NCBI GenBank assembly: GCA_017539025.1
Contig: JAFYHT010000018.1
Span: 1 to 64,000 of the forward strand
DNA from: Erysipelotrichaceae bacterium
GTDB taxonomy: Bacteria > Bacillota_I > Bacilli_A > Erysipelotrichales > Erysipelotrichaceae
Direction: 5' to 3'
Length of the DNA: 64,000 bases
Shown: positions 44,600 through 52,856 of the stretch, one piece after another
Numbering within the stretch: position 1 is the stretch's first letter
Layout of the letters: each line of letters begins with the position of its first letter
The notes under the pieces: model-generated
Database searches by the model: none
Told to the model about the DNA's origin: nothing
What the model saw: only the letters and a program-made list of their open reading frames with translations
Position numbers and translations under genes: made by a program

Positions 44600-45588
44600 A
44601 AAGAATGAATATCGGACTGGTCGGATCAGGACCAATTGCGGCAGCGATGGCACAGGCAGCACATGAAGTGGAAGGTGCTAAGCCTTACGCTTTGTATTCA
44701 AGGACTTATGAAAAGGGAAGAGATTTCTGTAATCAGATGGGGATCGATTTCATCTATACGGATCTCGAAGAGATGTTGAATGATGAGAATATCGATTTCA
44801 TCTATCTGGCTTCTCCAAATTCCTTGCATTACCATCAGGCAAAAGAAGCTTTGTTGCATGGCAAGAATGTCATCGTGGAAAAACCTTTCTCCTCTAATCT
44901 GAAGCAGGCAAAGGAACTGATCGATCTGTCAAAGAAGAATGATCTCTGGCTTTTTGAGGCGATCACCATCCCTCACAAGAAGAATTACATCTTACTGAAA
45001 GAAAAGATCAAGGAACTCGGGAAGATCAAGGAAGTGCAGTGCACTTACCTACAATATTCCCGTAAATACGAACAGCTCCTTGAAGGACAGATCCCGAATA
45101 CGTTCAATCCGAAGTTTTCCGGCGGTGCCCTGATGGATCTGAATATCTACAATATCCATTTCCTGTGTGGCCTGTTTGGAATGCCTGATAAGACGACCTA
45201 TTATTGCCGTAAGTATGACAATGGCATCGACTTGGGTGGTACTTTGGCGATGGAATATGATGGCTTCAATGCCTTTGCACTGGCTGCCAAGGATCTCAAT
45301 GGCGATAACCGCAATCTGATCGCCGGAGAAAACGGTTATATCATCGTTCATGGCGGAAGCAATGGTCCTAAACCGTTTACTGTCTGTATCAACGGTACGG
45401 AAGAACTCTTCGATGTCGATGACAAGAGCTCCTGGTTATTTGATGAGCTCAATGATTTCTATACCGTTTACGATGAAGATGACAGAGATAAGATGGATGA
45501 ACTGCTGAAACAAAGCGAGATCGCCATGTCGGTGATCGAGGAGGCGAAGGCATCTGCTGGCATCGTATTCGATGATGATCTGCTCTGA
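44596..45588 (+). CDS. Gfo/Idh/MocA-family oxidoreductase
   Basis: A 330-residue NAD(P)-dependent oxidoreductase. The Rossmann start is IGLVGSGPIAAAMAQAA; VEKPF near 96 is the catalytic lysine motif. The C-terminal fold carries the GGALMDLNIYNIHFLCGLFG block typical of dehydrogenases acting on sugars or trans-dihydrodiols. Substrate unknown. Coupled to the MazG-like gene. Confidence 0.88.
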   Translation: MKRMNIGLVGSGPIAAAMAQAAHEVEGAKPYALYSRTYEKGRDFCNQMGIDFIYTDLEEMLNDENIDFIYLASPNSLHYHQAKEALLHGKNVIVEKPFSSNLKQAKELIDLSKKNDLWLFEAITIPHKKNYILLKEKIKELGKIKEVQCTYLQYSRKYEQLLEGQIPNTFNPKFSGGALMDLNIYNIHFLCGLFGMPDKTTYYCRKYDNGIDLGGTLAMEYDGFNAFALAAKDLNGDNRNLIAGENGYIIVHGGSNGPKPFTVCINGTEELFDVDDKSSWLFDELNDFYTVYDEDDRDKMDELLKQSEIAMSVIEEAKASAGIVFDDDLL

Positions 45589-45612
45589 AGATCCCTTGCG
45601 GATCTTTTTTCT
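45588..45612 (+). terminator. Intrinsic terminator
   Basis: AGATCC pairs with GGATCT over CTTGC, then TTTTTC. The stem begins at the stop codon of the oxidoreductase gene. Confidence 0.75.
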
Positions 45613-45659
45613 TGCCTGATATGAAACATGGGTATATACTGTAGTTAGCAAAGGCTAAC
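45612..45659 (+). promoter_or_regulatory. Promoter with third DtxR-like operator
   Basis: TTGCCT (45612-45617), spacer 17, TATACT (45635-45640), then after 3 bases the perfect palindrome GTTAGC-AAAG-GCTAAC (45644-45659) over the start site. Same sequence and geometry as in front of feo and the ZIP gene. Confidence 0.75.
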
Positions 45660-45670
45660 CAGGTGAAGAT

Positions 45671-45850
45671 ATGAAAGAGATATTGATTCGGGAATCTGTC
45701 TTAACAATGATGGTATGCATCTTATGTTTATTATCATCGCTGATCAGGAAGAGACTGAAGATGTGGATCAGAGGTTGTGATGGAAAGTGCCGTGAATGTG
45801 CTTTTAGCTGCAACGGGAAGGGTTTGAAAGATAAAAACCTTTCTGTGTGA
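45671..45850 (+). CDS. Small Cys-rich membrane protein under metal control
   Basis: A 59-residue protein. A hydrophobic helix (about 9-24, VLTMMVCILCLLSSLI) is followed by a basic stretch RKRLKMWIRG and a cysteine cluster CDGKCRECAFSC (36-47). The design is that of the FeoB-associated peptide at 5154 but with different cysteine spacing, and it lies behind the same metal box. It may help iron or another metal pass to a transporter. AGGTGAAGAT precedes ATG 45671. The stop overlaps the hydrolase start. Confidence 0.75.
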   Translation: MKEILIRESVLTMMVCILCLLSSLIRKRLKMWIRGCDGKCRECAFSCNGKGLKDKNLSV

Positions 45851-46620
45851 TGATGAAGATCCACGAATTCGGAAAAGAAAACAGGAAGAATGTATTACTG
45901 ATCCATCCTTCAATGGTGATGTGGGATTATTTTGAGTATGTCATTCCTTTATTGGAAAAGGATCATCATCTTTTCATTCCGGCTTTACCGGGTTATGACC
46001 CCGATGAGAAAAGTGATTTCTCCAGTGTGGAAAAGATCGCTTCTGATCTGGCAGATCAGTTGTCTGAGATGGGGATCGATGAACTTGACTGTATCTATGG
46101 CTGTTCCATGGGCGGTTCGATCGTCATACGTATCCTGGCAGATCACAAGATCAAAGTCAGGAACGCCTTGATCGATGGCGGGATCACGCCTTATCAGTTG
46201 CCTTGGATACTGACAAGACTGATCGCGGTAAGAGATTTCTTGCTGATCTACATGGGAAAACTCGGCGGGATCAGACTTTTAGAGAAAGCGTTCAATACTG
46301 CTGAGTATTCCGATGAGGACCTGAAGTATATCGCTGATGTATTAAAGATGGTTTCAACAAAGACGATCTGGAATACTTTTGATTCATGTAATAACTATTC
46401 CATGCCCGAACCTCTTAAGGTGAACTGTGAAAGGATCATCTACTCCTATGCAAAAGAAGAGGAAAGGGCGAGAAAATGGGATATTTCTTACATGAAGAAG
46501 AAGTTTCCGGATACCGTTTTTGAAAAGTATGAGGGTGTCGGACACGGAGGCTTGGCAGTACTCAAGCCTGAGATACTTTCAGATAAGATCAGAACATTAT
46601 GTGAAAACGATCCGTTATGA
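45850..46620 (+). CDS. Alpha/beta hydrolase in a metal-controlled unit
   Basis: A 256-residue hydrolase. IHPSMVMWDYF forms the oxyanion region, the nucleophile Ser is in GCSMGGS (near 84), and the His in GVGHGGLA near the end (about 236). Substrate unknown. ATG 45850 overlaps the TGA of the Cys-rich gene (TGATG), so it is translated from the same metal-regulated mRNA; GTG 45847 and ATG 45853 are alternatives. Siderophore or ligand ester cleavage is one thinkable role but nothing in the sequence proves it. Confidence 0.8.
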   Translation: MMKIHEFGKENRKNVLLIHPSMVMWDYFEYVIPLLEKDHHLFIPALPGYDPDEKSDFSSVEKIASDLADQLSEMGIDELDCIYGCSMGGSIVIRILADHKIKVRNALIDGGITPYQLPWILTRLIAVRDFLLIYMGKLGGIRLLEKAFNTAEYSDEDLKYIADVLKMVSTKTIWNTFDSCNNYSMPEPLKVNCERIIYSYAKEEERARKWDISYMKKKFPDTVFEKYEGVGHGGLAVLKPEILSDKIRTLCENDPL

Positions 46621-46674
46621 CGGATTGTTTTCATGATTGGAAGCATATCTTTTCTTCTTGTTTGTGTTTTATAT

Positions 46675-46699
46675 TACAATATGGTTAGCCAAGGCTAAT
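46675..46699 (+). promoter_or_regulatory. Promoter with fourth DtxR-like operator
   Basis: TACAAT (46675-46680) is followed after 3 bases by GTTAGC-CAAG-GCTAAT (46684-46699), one mismatch from the palindrome. Identical geometry to the box at 45644. The -35 is weak. Confidence 0.7.
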
Positions 46700-46711
46700 T
46701 GGTGTAGTGGT

Positions 46712-47494
46712 ATGAATAAGGAAATAGTGATCGGATTACTGATACCGTTTATAGGAACTCTGGCAGGTGCAGCCTGTGTTTTCTTCATGAAGAAGGAAAT
46801 GAGTCCTTCCTTGCAGAAAGGGTTGAGCGGTTTTGCGGCAGGTGTCATGGTTGCCGCCAGCATCTGGAGTCTGATCGATCCGGCGATCGAAGAATCTGAA
46901 CAGATGGGAAGATTTTCTTTTGTCCCGGCTTTTATCGGCTTCTGGATCGGTGTATTGTTTCTCTTGTTTCTGGATCATGTCATTCCGCATTTACACGTCA
47001 ATGAGGAAGATCCGGAGGGTCCTTCCAGCAATCTTGCCAGAACGACGATGATGGTCCTGGCTGTGACTTTGCATAATATCCCGGAAGGTATGGCTGTCGG
47101 TGTGGTCTATGCCGGATATCTGGCAGATAATGCGATCATCTCTGCTTCAGGTGCTCTGGCTCTGGCTTTGGGTATTGCGATACAGAATTTTCCGGAAGGT
47201 GCGATGATTTCGATGCCTCTTCATACGGAAGGAAAAAGCAGGATGAGATCTTTTGTTTTGGGAATGTTGTCAGGGATCGTTGAGCCGATCGGTGCTTTGT
47301 TGACGATCTATGCCTCATCTCTATTGGTGCCTGTCATGCCTTATCTGCTTTCTTTTGCGGCTGGGGCAATGATGTATGTGGTCGTGGAAGAACTGGTTCC
47401 GGAAATGTCGCAGGGAGAACATTCTCATGTGGGTGTGCTGATGTTTACGCTTGGTTTTACGCTGATGATGGCTTTGGATGTAGCCTTAGGATAG
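46712..47494 (+). CDS. ZIP-family divalent metal transporter
   Basis: A 260-residue ZIP permease of the GufA/ZupT branch with eight helices. The metal-site motifs HNIPEG (near 133) and QNFPEG (near 170) sit in helices 4 and 5, and a His-containing loop (HVIPHLHVNEED) precedes them. It imports Zn2+, Fe2+ or Mn2+. An open frame extends upstream to 46637, but it would cover the promoter and operator, so ATG 46712 is chosen. The DtxR-like box suggests iron or manganese control rather than zinc. Confidence 0.9.
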   Translation: MNKEIVIGLLIPFIGTLAGAACVFFMKKEMSPSLQKGLSGFAAGVMVAASIWSLIDPAIEESEQMGRFSFVPAFIGFWIGVLFLLFLDHVIPHLHVNEEDPEGPSSNLARTTMMVLAVTLHNIPEGMAVGVVYAGYLADNAIISASGALALALGIAIQNFPEGAMISMPLHTEGKSRMRSFVLGMLSGIVEPIGALLTIYASSLLVPVMPYLLSFAAGAMMYVVVEELVPEMSQGEHSHVGVLMFTLGFTLMMALDVALG

Positions 47495-47502
47495 GAGGAT
47501 GA

Positions 47503-47754
47503 ATGAATAAAGTTATATTGAAGATCGACGGGACGATGTGCGGTATGTGTGAGGCACATATCAATGATGTTGTAAGAAAGACGGTTTCTGATGCGCAGAA
47601 AGTGTCTTCGTCTTCCAAGAAAGGGGAATGCAGCTTTCTTACTGAAAATAAGTTCGATGAAGAGGTTTTGAAAAAGGCGATCGCTGATACCGGATATGAA
47701 CTCAAAGGCATAGAAACTGAACCATATGTAAAGAAAAAGTTCGGGTTCTTCTGA
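47503..47754 (+). CDS. HMA-domain small metal-binding protein
   Basis: An 83-residue HMA fold with the motif TMCGMCEAH (Cys13 and Cys16), then a charged loop and YELKGIE at the last strand. The tail PYVKKKFGFF is extra. It resembles CopZ-type chaperones; the loop methionine and glycine around the cysteines fit Cu(I) or another soft metal. It is 8 bases after the ZIP gene with AGGAGGATGA as ribosome site, so it is in the metal-controlled operon. Confidence 0.85.
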   Translation: MNKVILKIDGTMCGMCEAHINDVVRKTVSDAQKVSSSSKKGECSFLTENKFDEEVLKKAIADTGYELKGIETEPYVKKKFGFF

Positions 47755-47785
47755 ACCTTTAGCATCATTTATGGTATTCGGAATT

Positions 47786-47812
47786 CTGCATGTTATATGC
47801 AGTTTTTCTTTT
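47786..47812 (+). terminator. Intrinsic terminator
   Basis: CTGCAT and ATGCAG (47786-47802) around a 5-base loop, then TTTTTCTTTT. Ends the ZIP unit. Confidence 0.75.
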
Positions 47813-47907
47813 GAAAATGGCTGTAATTGATTGATTTTCTTCGTTTTTTTCATTTTCACATAGGTATTTCCTGTTTTTCGGCGAATAACGATATAGGAGG
47901 TGCTTTT

Positions 47908-48750
47908 ATGCCCATTGAAATAAACAATAGAAGAAAATATGAAGAAAACTATCCTTTCACAAATGATCTGATGTTCTGTTATGTACTATCAAACAATCCC
48001 GATCTGGCAAAGGAACTGATCGAACTGATATTGGATTTAAAGATCGATCATGTAGAGATAGCAGAGAGTCAGAAGACTCTTAATTATTCTATAGATTCCA
48101 GATCTGTGAGATTTGATGTCTATATGAAGAATGATACCGATGTCTTTGACGTAGAAATGCAGACAGGAGATACTTACGATCTCCCGAAAAGGATGAGATA
48201 CTATCAAGCTGCGATCACTTGTGATGACTTAAGCCGAGGAGACAGCTACAGCAGATTAAGGAACAGTTACGTTATATTCATATGTACGAAAGATCCTTTT
48301 GGTACAGGGAATGCGATATACCGCTTCAGGATGATGGAGGAAGATGATATGGCTATCGAATATGATGATGGTGCGTATGATGTCGTCATCAATTGCGCAG
48401 GACACGATCCTTCCATGTCTCAGGAACTACAGAATCTTCTTTCATATTTAAGAGAAGGCAGTCCGGTTGACAATTTTACCCACAGAATCCAAAATGAAGT
48501 TGAACAGTTCAATCAGGATCCGAGTTTCAGGAGGACAGCTATGACCTTATATGAAAAAATCAGAGATGCATCAAGAGAAGGATTACAGAAAGGCCTACAA
48601 AAAGGTGATTATAACAGGATACTTCAATCTGTTAAGAGTTTGATTGCCAACAATTATGTCGAGAGCGAAGAAGAAGCCTGTAAAGCTCTTAATTATGATT
48701 TCAATGAATATCTAGCTGCCAAGAATTTTATCACAGAGTCTGATATTTAA
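47908..48750 (+). CDS. Rpn-family PD-(D/E)XK nuclease (RpnL-like)
   Basis: A 280-residue protein of the recombination-promoting nuclease/putative transposase family. The catalytic set is intact: Asp70 (VRFDVYM), Glu83 and Gln85 (DVEMQTGD), and a YYQAAI helix. Rpn proteins cleave DNA, and in E. coli they act as toxic anti-phage effectors. The C-terminal 69 residues contain a repeated LQKG unit and a strong internal ribosome site at 48529-48534 with ATG 48541. ATAGGAGGTGC fixes ATG 47908. A duplicate of the C-terminal segment follows. Confidence 0.9.
   Translation: MPIEINNRRKYEENYPFTNDLMFCYVLSNNPDLAKELIELILDLKIDHVEIAESQKTLNYSIDSRSVRFDVYMKNDTDVFDVEMQTGDTYDLPKRMRYYQAAITCDDLSRGDSYSRLRNSYVIFICTKDPFGTGNAIYRFRMMEEDDMAIEYDDGAYDVVINCAGHDPSMSQELQNLLSYLREGSPVDNFTHRIQNEVEQFNQDPSFRRTAMTLYEKIRDASREGLQKGLQKGDYNRILQSVKSLIANNYVESEEEACKALNYDFNEYLAAKNFITESDI
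48541..48750 (+). CDS. Predicted intragenic RpnS-like antitoxin
   Basis: Within the Rpn gene, AGGAGG (48529-48534) lies 6 bases before ATG 48541 (codon 212), a textbook start inside the coding frame. It would make the last 69 residues alone (MTLYEKIRDASREG to the end). E. coli rpn genes are known to make such C-terminal proteins that block the full-length toxin. The retained duplicate downstream, with the same ribosome site, supports that this start is used. Confidence 0.6.
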   Translation: MTLYEKIRDASREGLQKGLQKGDYNRILQSVKSLIANNYVESEEEACKALNYDFNEYLAAKNFITESDI

Positions 48751-48782
48751 CCGAGATCAAATTTGGCATCAGGAGGACAGCT

Positions 48783-48980
48783 ATGACCTTATACGAAAAA
48801 CTCAATGACAAATACAGAGAAGGTAAACAAAAAGGCGATTATAACAGGATGCTTTCTACTGTTGACCATTTGTTATCCAAAGGATCTTTTTCTACTGAAG
48901 AAGAAGCTTGTGAGTTTCTTGGATATGACTTCGACGAATATCTGAACGCCAAAAAACAAGCATCTGAATCCGATATTTAA
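48783..48980 (+). CDS. Stand-alone copy of the Rpn C-terminal protein
   Basis: A 65-residue protein that aligns along its whole length with residues 212-280 of the Rpn protein (MTLYEK, QKGDYNRM, EEEACEFLGYDFDEYL, ESDI). The upstream AGGAGGACAGCT and the start codon are identical to the internal site of the Rpn gene; the coding part has diverged. It lacks the nuclease domain. It is best read as a duplicated antitoxin, 32 bases after the Rpn stop. Confidence 0.75.
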   Translation: MTLYEKLNDKYREGKQKGDYNRMLSTVDHLLSKGSFSTEEEACEFLGYDFDEYLNAKKQASESDI

Positions 48981-49031
48981 GTTGTGCTATATCTGTACTT
49001 TGAATGGAATGATCTTAGAATCGTAGAAAAT

Positions 49032-49598
49032 ATGTTTGAACAGCTTGCCATATATCTGAATATCGTAATTATCGCACTTGAATTGTGCGGTTTTTATCTC
49101 AGTTTTAAGGCAGTAAAGTGGGAGATCATCATTTACTATACGGAATTATCCAACTTTATTGCATTGATCGCAGCGATCTTGTTCCTTTGTCATGCACAAA
49201 GTGCGCCGTTATGGAGATATTGCGCTACATGCATGTTGGTGATGACGTTTCTGATCACACTGTTTATTCTGGTGCCGATCCTTGAAAACGGGATGAAGAT
49301 ACTGATGTTGAGTGGGAATGGCTTATATCATCATCTTTTAGTTCCGATCATTTCTTTGTTTTCTTATCTTTTCCTGGAAATTCATGATCAGAGATGGCTT
49401 GTTCCGGTGATCATATCTTTGATCTATGGCTTATTGATGTATTATCTCAACTATATCGGAAAAATGGATGGCCCTTATCCTTTCTTCAAGGTTCGCAAAC
49501 AGGGCATCAAAAAGTCAGTGATCTGGATATTCATCCTGCTGGCAATCATCTCTTCGATTTCTTTGGGAGTCATGTTTGTCAGCCGGCTGTTTTCTTAA
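49032..49598 (+). CDS. Multi-spanning membrane protein, Pr6Pr-like
   Basis: A 188-residue membrane protein with about six helices. YYTELSNFIALIAAILFL near 34 and GLYHHLLVPIISLFSYLF near 98 resemble the Pr6Pr/FAR-17a-like family, whose function in bacteria is unknown. No ribosome site is clear; a GTG at 48984 would extend it by 16 residues. Its 3' end overlaps the convergent gene by 20 bases. Confidence 0.65.
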   Translation: MFEQLAIYLNIVIIALELCGFYLSFKAVKWEIIIYYTELSNFIALIAAILFLCHAQSAPLWRYCATCMLVMTFLITLFILVPILENGMKILMLSGNGLYHHLLVPIISLFSYLFLEIHDQRWLVPVIISLIYGLLMYYLNYIGKMDGPYPFFKVRKQGIKKSVIWIFILLAIISSISLGVMFVSRLFS

Positions 49599-50343
49599 AG
49601 AAGAGTTTCTTTTCGATCAGGAAGAACAGATAGGAAAAAAGGATGATCAAAGACAAATAGAGGATGATTTCTATGAAAATGCCGTATCTGACAGCAATAT
49701 CATGGAAAACAGGCTGTGTTGTCGGATAGGAAAAGGTGATATAGAACATATTCGGTTCTACGTAGATATTATTGAATATGAGATGACTGATCGTATTGAT
49801 CACTGCAGCGACCAATGCCATGACAAGGAATAGACATGCGGATGGGGTAAAAGTTACCCTTTTTCTTTTGGATAGGATGATGATCGCTATGATAGCCTGG
49901 GTGATGATCAGTCCGTGATAGGCAAAAGAATGGATCACAAGCAGGATCTGATCCCTTAACATGTCATAAGGAAGTGCCAGGGCAATGATGTCCGCAAACA
50001 GAGAAAAGCTCGCTAAGAAGACCAGAAGGACGTTCTGGTCCTTTTCTTTATGTAAAAAAGTGATAAAAAAGGCACAATACATGGCCATGGAACACAGTTG
50101 CCACGGGAAAAACCACAGATTGATCGTTCTGTTGAAGACATAAACATAACAGAACCACTGTTTGAATATCTCTGCCACCAACATGATCAATCCCGAAAAA
50201 TGCAGGATTTTCAGCAGTTTTTCTTCTTTTTGGGCTTTCAGGTATGGAAAAAGGACGATATTGGCAATAAATATCAGTAATAATGTGCTGATATGAACGA
50301 TCCCGAAGAGTTTCGGGGTGTTTTCAAAAGTGACCCCCATCAT
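49579..50343 (-). CDS. YwaF/TMEM164-family membrane protein
   Basis: A 254-residue protein with seven predicted helices. The diagnostic block is FFPWQLCSMAMY near 78, and a conserved His occurs in HSFAYHG near 137. The family (TIGR02206) has no assigned role in bacteria. It converges on the preceding Pr6Pr-like gene with overlapping ends. Two ATG codons in a row (MMGV) leave a one-residue doubt at the start. Confidence 0.75.
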   Translation of the reverse strand: MMGVTFENTPKLFGIVHISTLLLIFIANIVLFPYLKAQKEEKLLKILHFSGLIMLVAEIFKQWFCYVYVFNRTINLWFFPWQLCSMAMYCAFFITFLHKEKDQNVLLVFLASFSLFADIIALALPYDMLRDQILLVIHSFAYHGLIITQAIIAIIILSKRKRVTFTPSACLFLVMALVAAVINTISHLIFNNIYVEPNMFYITFSYPTTQPVFHDIAVRYGIFIEIILYLSLIILFSYLFFLIEKKLFFKKTAG

Positions 50344-51395
50344 TTTCAGTATAATCTTTCTCCCTATCTCTGGAAATAGACAGATTTCTTTGAAAATGAT
50401 GAATAATCAATAAAATCATATTAAAAACCTTTCATATCATCTGTTTTAGACTGATGTTTATAGAGGATCGGTCATAATATGGACTTGCAAGGATTGCATA
50501 GGCTGAAAGATGTGAAACAGCCGGAAAGGAGACCTTATAGGAAATTAAGGACATATTTTAATCGTGAAAGTCATTCAGAAAACCAAGGAGATCCATATTC
50601 AGTTTTTCAGATGGATCGATATCTTTAGAAGGATCGTTTAAATCATTAAACAAGCCTTTTAAATATGGATGAATGAAAAGAAATGTCAGCCAGTAATACA
50701 TTTTTGATGTATTTCATATGGCTGATTGGAAAATGAAGCATTTTTAGTGTTTTCTGATTGTTTTGAAAATTGTTTTGTCTATGATCTGATCTTTCGAATG
50801 TTTTGAAAGAAAGATCGGTTTGTTTTGCTGCAACGGTGTGCAGCGATAGAAGGAGAAACCGGGAAAGGAGAAGCTTTTTGGTCCGTGGTTTGGATCTGAA
50901 AAGGGGTAAGGATGATGAACCATATCGAATCAGGCTGAAGTTGAAAAAATGTATCGTATTTCTATTTTTTAAAGTGTAGATAGCGGTACAAAAAATTTAA
51001 TTTTTAAGAATATTTATCAGGAAAGCTGTGACGTAAGTCGACAGTCTGTTTTGGTCTTGTCAAAAAAGGCCAAAAATGGGCAAAAATGCCTTAAAAATCA
51101 ATAAAAATAGGATGTAAACCGTTGGATAGTCAATATTTAGACTCATTTTTATACAAATGCTATCTTACGATAAAGTTGCACTTATGTTGCGGCTGCTTCT
51201 ATATATTAGGGATGTCAATGATGGGAAATACAAATGGTTTCCTGTAGCGATTGAATTCTGATGATATGGAAAGAGCTCACATATAGAAATGTGAGATTTC
51301 TGCACATCAGGATTCAGATGATCAAAACAGAATCAAGAGTGATTCGATCATTGGAAGATTCTTAATAGAAGCAGATTAAGAAAAGGAGGAAAGGA
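50344..51395. other. Long AT-rich intergenic region upstream of the surface protein
   Basis: About 1,050 bases without a convincing gene. It contains a 49-codon frame (50479-50628) without a ribosome site, a bulged hairpin CAGCCA...TGGCTG near 50687-50724, a partial inverted repeat CTGTGAC...GTCGACAG near 51028-51045, repeated GGCCAAAAATGGG-like runs near 51070, and a TATATT near 51202. The base composition is lower in GC than the neighbours. It probably holds the regulatory region of the adhesin gene and perhaps decayed sequence. Confidence 0.5.
51252..51315 (+). promoter_or_regulatory. Two-tier RNA hairpin in the adhesin leader
   Basis: An outer stem GAATTCTGATG / CATCAGGATTC (about 51253-51263 and 51304-51314, one mismatch) encloses a perfect inner hairpin CTCACAT / ATGTGAG (51276-51294). 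It ends about 80 bases before the start codon. No U-tract follows, so it looks like a structured 5' leader rather than a terminator. Confidence 0.5.
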
Positions 51396-52670
51396 ATGAA
51401 AGGAGTATTAAGCAAATTTCTGAGGTTGTTATTCGCTGTTTTGCTGATAGTCAATACGATCCCGGTAAGCTTATACGCTGACGAAGATGATGTCAGTGTA
51501 CCTGAACCGGAACCTGTTGTCGAAACAGTGGAAGCTCCTGCAGAGCCTGAACCGGCTCCAGCTCCGGCACCTGCTGAACCAGCACCTGCCCCAGAACCGG
51601 CTCCCGCTCCGAAACAGGAAGAACCAGCGAAAACAGAAGAACCTGCAGAGACTGCCCCGGCTGAAGAGATCAAACAACCGGAAGAAGCTCCGGTTGAAGA
51701 AGTTGAACAACCGGAGGTTGAAGTCAAGCAGGAAGAAGCTGAAACGACCTTAGAGGAACCGACAGATACGGATGCTGAAAAGATCGAAACTTCTGAAGAA
51801 CCAGAAGAAGAGATCATCTATCAGGTCTTCTTCGTTGCTTCCGAGAATGGTTATGTCTTACTTGACAGTGAAAATCCGATCAAACAGACAAAGATCACTC
51901 AGGAAGTAAAGACAAAGGAAGAACTCGTATCTGTGACTGCGCAGGCTGAAGAAGGCTTTGAATTCAAAGAGTGGAAACTTGGTGATGCAGTCGTTTCTGA
52001 AGATGCTCAGCTCAAGACCGACAAGATCGAACTCAAGGACCAGAACAAGTATGTTGCGGTATTTGAAGAGATCAAGGAGGAAAAAGTAGAAGAGCCAGAG
52101 ATCAAAGAAGAAGAGGTTTTGGCGGAAGAAGCAGAAGAAATTCTTTATCAGATCTCTTTCAAGGCTTCTGAACATGGTTTCATTACGACAAGTGCGGAAG
52201 ATTCCGTAGATGCAGCTGAGATCATCCAGGAAGTTGGCAAGAAGGAAGAACTCTTATCTGTCATCGCCAAAGCGGACGAAGGCTATGAATTCAAGGAGTG
52301 GCAGCTCAACGGAGAAACATTCTCTGAAGAAGCTCAGCTTGATGCAGAAAATATCGAGCTCAAGGAAAACGCAAGCTATGTAGCTGTTTTCGAAGAGATC
52401 GTTGAAGAAGAGGAAGTCGTTGAAGAAGAGCAGTGGCCGAAAGAGTTCTCTGCATTAGTCAACGGTGTTATCGTCAGAGTATCTTATGAGGAAGGTACAT
52501 TCCCCGAAGATACACAGATGGTCGTCACACCAATCGCTGAAGAACAGGTCTATGATCTGGTCAACAATGCCACAGAGGGCGAAGTCAGCAGGATCAAGGC
52601 CGTAGATATCACTTTCTATTCAGATGGTAAGGAGATTCAGCCGAAAAAACCTGTTTCTGTCTTCATGTAG
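51396..52670 (+). CDS. N-terminal part of the surface protein, ending at the amber codon
   Basis: A 424-residue secreted fragment. Signal peptide 1-29 (cleavage after SLYA), then a stalk of PAP/EPE repeats and a glutamate-rich linker to about 140. Two tandem repeats of about 90 residues follow (IIYQVFFVASENGY and ILYQISFKASEHGF starts; both with GYEFKEW-like cores and end YVAVFEEI), related to InlB B-repeats. It ends at TAG inside a strand, KKPVSVFM. AAGGAGGAAAGG before ATG 51396 is a strong ribosome site. Without the rest it has no anchor and would be released. Confidence 0.75.
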   Translation: MKGVLSKFLRLLFAVLLIVNTIPVSLYADEDDVSVPEPEPVVETVEAPAEPEPAPAPAPAEPAPAPEPAPAPKQEEPAKTEEPAETAPAEEIKQPEEAPVEEVEQPEVEVKQEEAETTLEEPTDTDAEKIETSEEPEEEIIYQVFFVASENGYVLLDSENPIKQTKITQEVKTKEELVSVTAQAEEGFEFKEWKLGDAVVSEDAQLKTDKIELKDQNKYVAVFEEIKEEKVEEPEIKEEEVLAEEAEEILYQISFKASEHGFITTSAEDSVDAAEIIQEVGKKEELLSVIAKADEGYEFKEWQLNGETFSEEAQLDAENIELKENASYVAVFEEIVEEEEVVEEEQWPKEFSALVNGVIVRVSYEEGTFPEDTQMVVTPIAEEQVYDLVNNATEGEVSRIKAVDITFYSDGKEIQPKKPVSVFM

Positions 52671-52856
52671 GCATACGGTTATGATGACAGCAAAGATCAG
52701 AGCGTTGTTCATATCAATGATAAACAGACCAAGGTCGATGTCGTTGCTTCAGCAGAATCAAACGGTGGCGCAGTAGAGACTGAATTCTCGGCGAAGTCAT
52801 TCTCTATCTATGCGGTCGTCGAGACTGGTGAGGATGCAAGATTAGAAGTAATCTTC

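Noticed and set aside
50479..50628. 49-codon frame MDLQGLHRLKD...
   Set aside because: No ribosome site, no recognisable fold, and it lies in an AT-rich region where such frames arise by chance.
52668..52670. TAG as a sense codon in this organism
   Set aside because: Several intact genes here end in TAG at the expected C-terminus (for example 3503-3505, 18508-18510, 38525-38527), so general reassignment is excluded; only local suppression stays possible.
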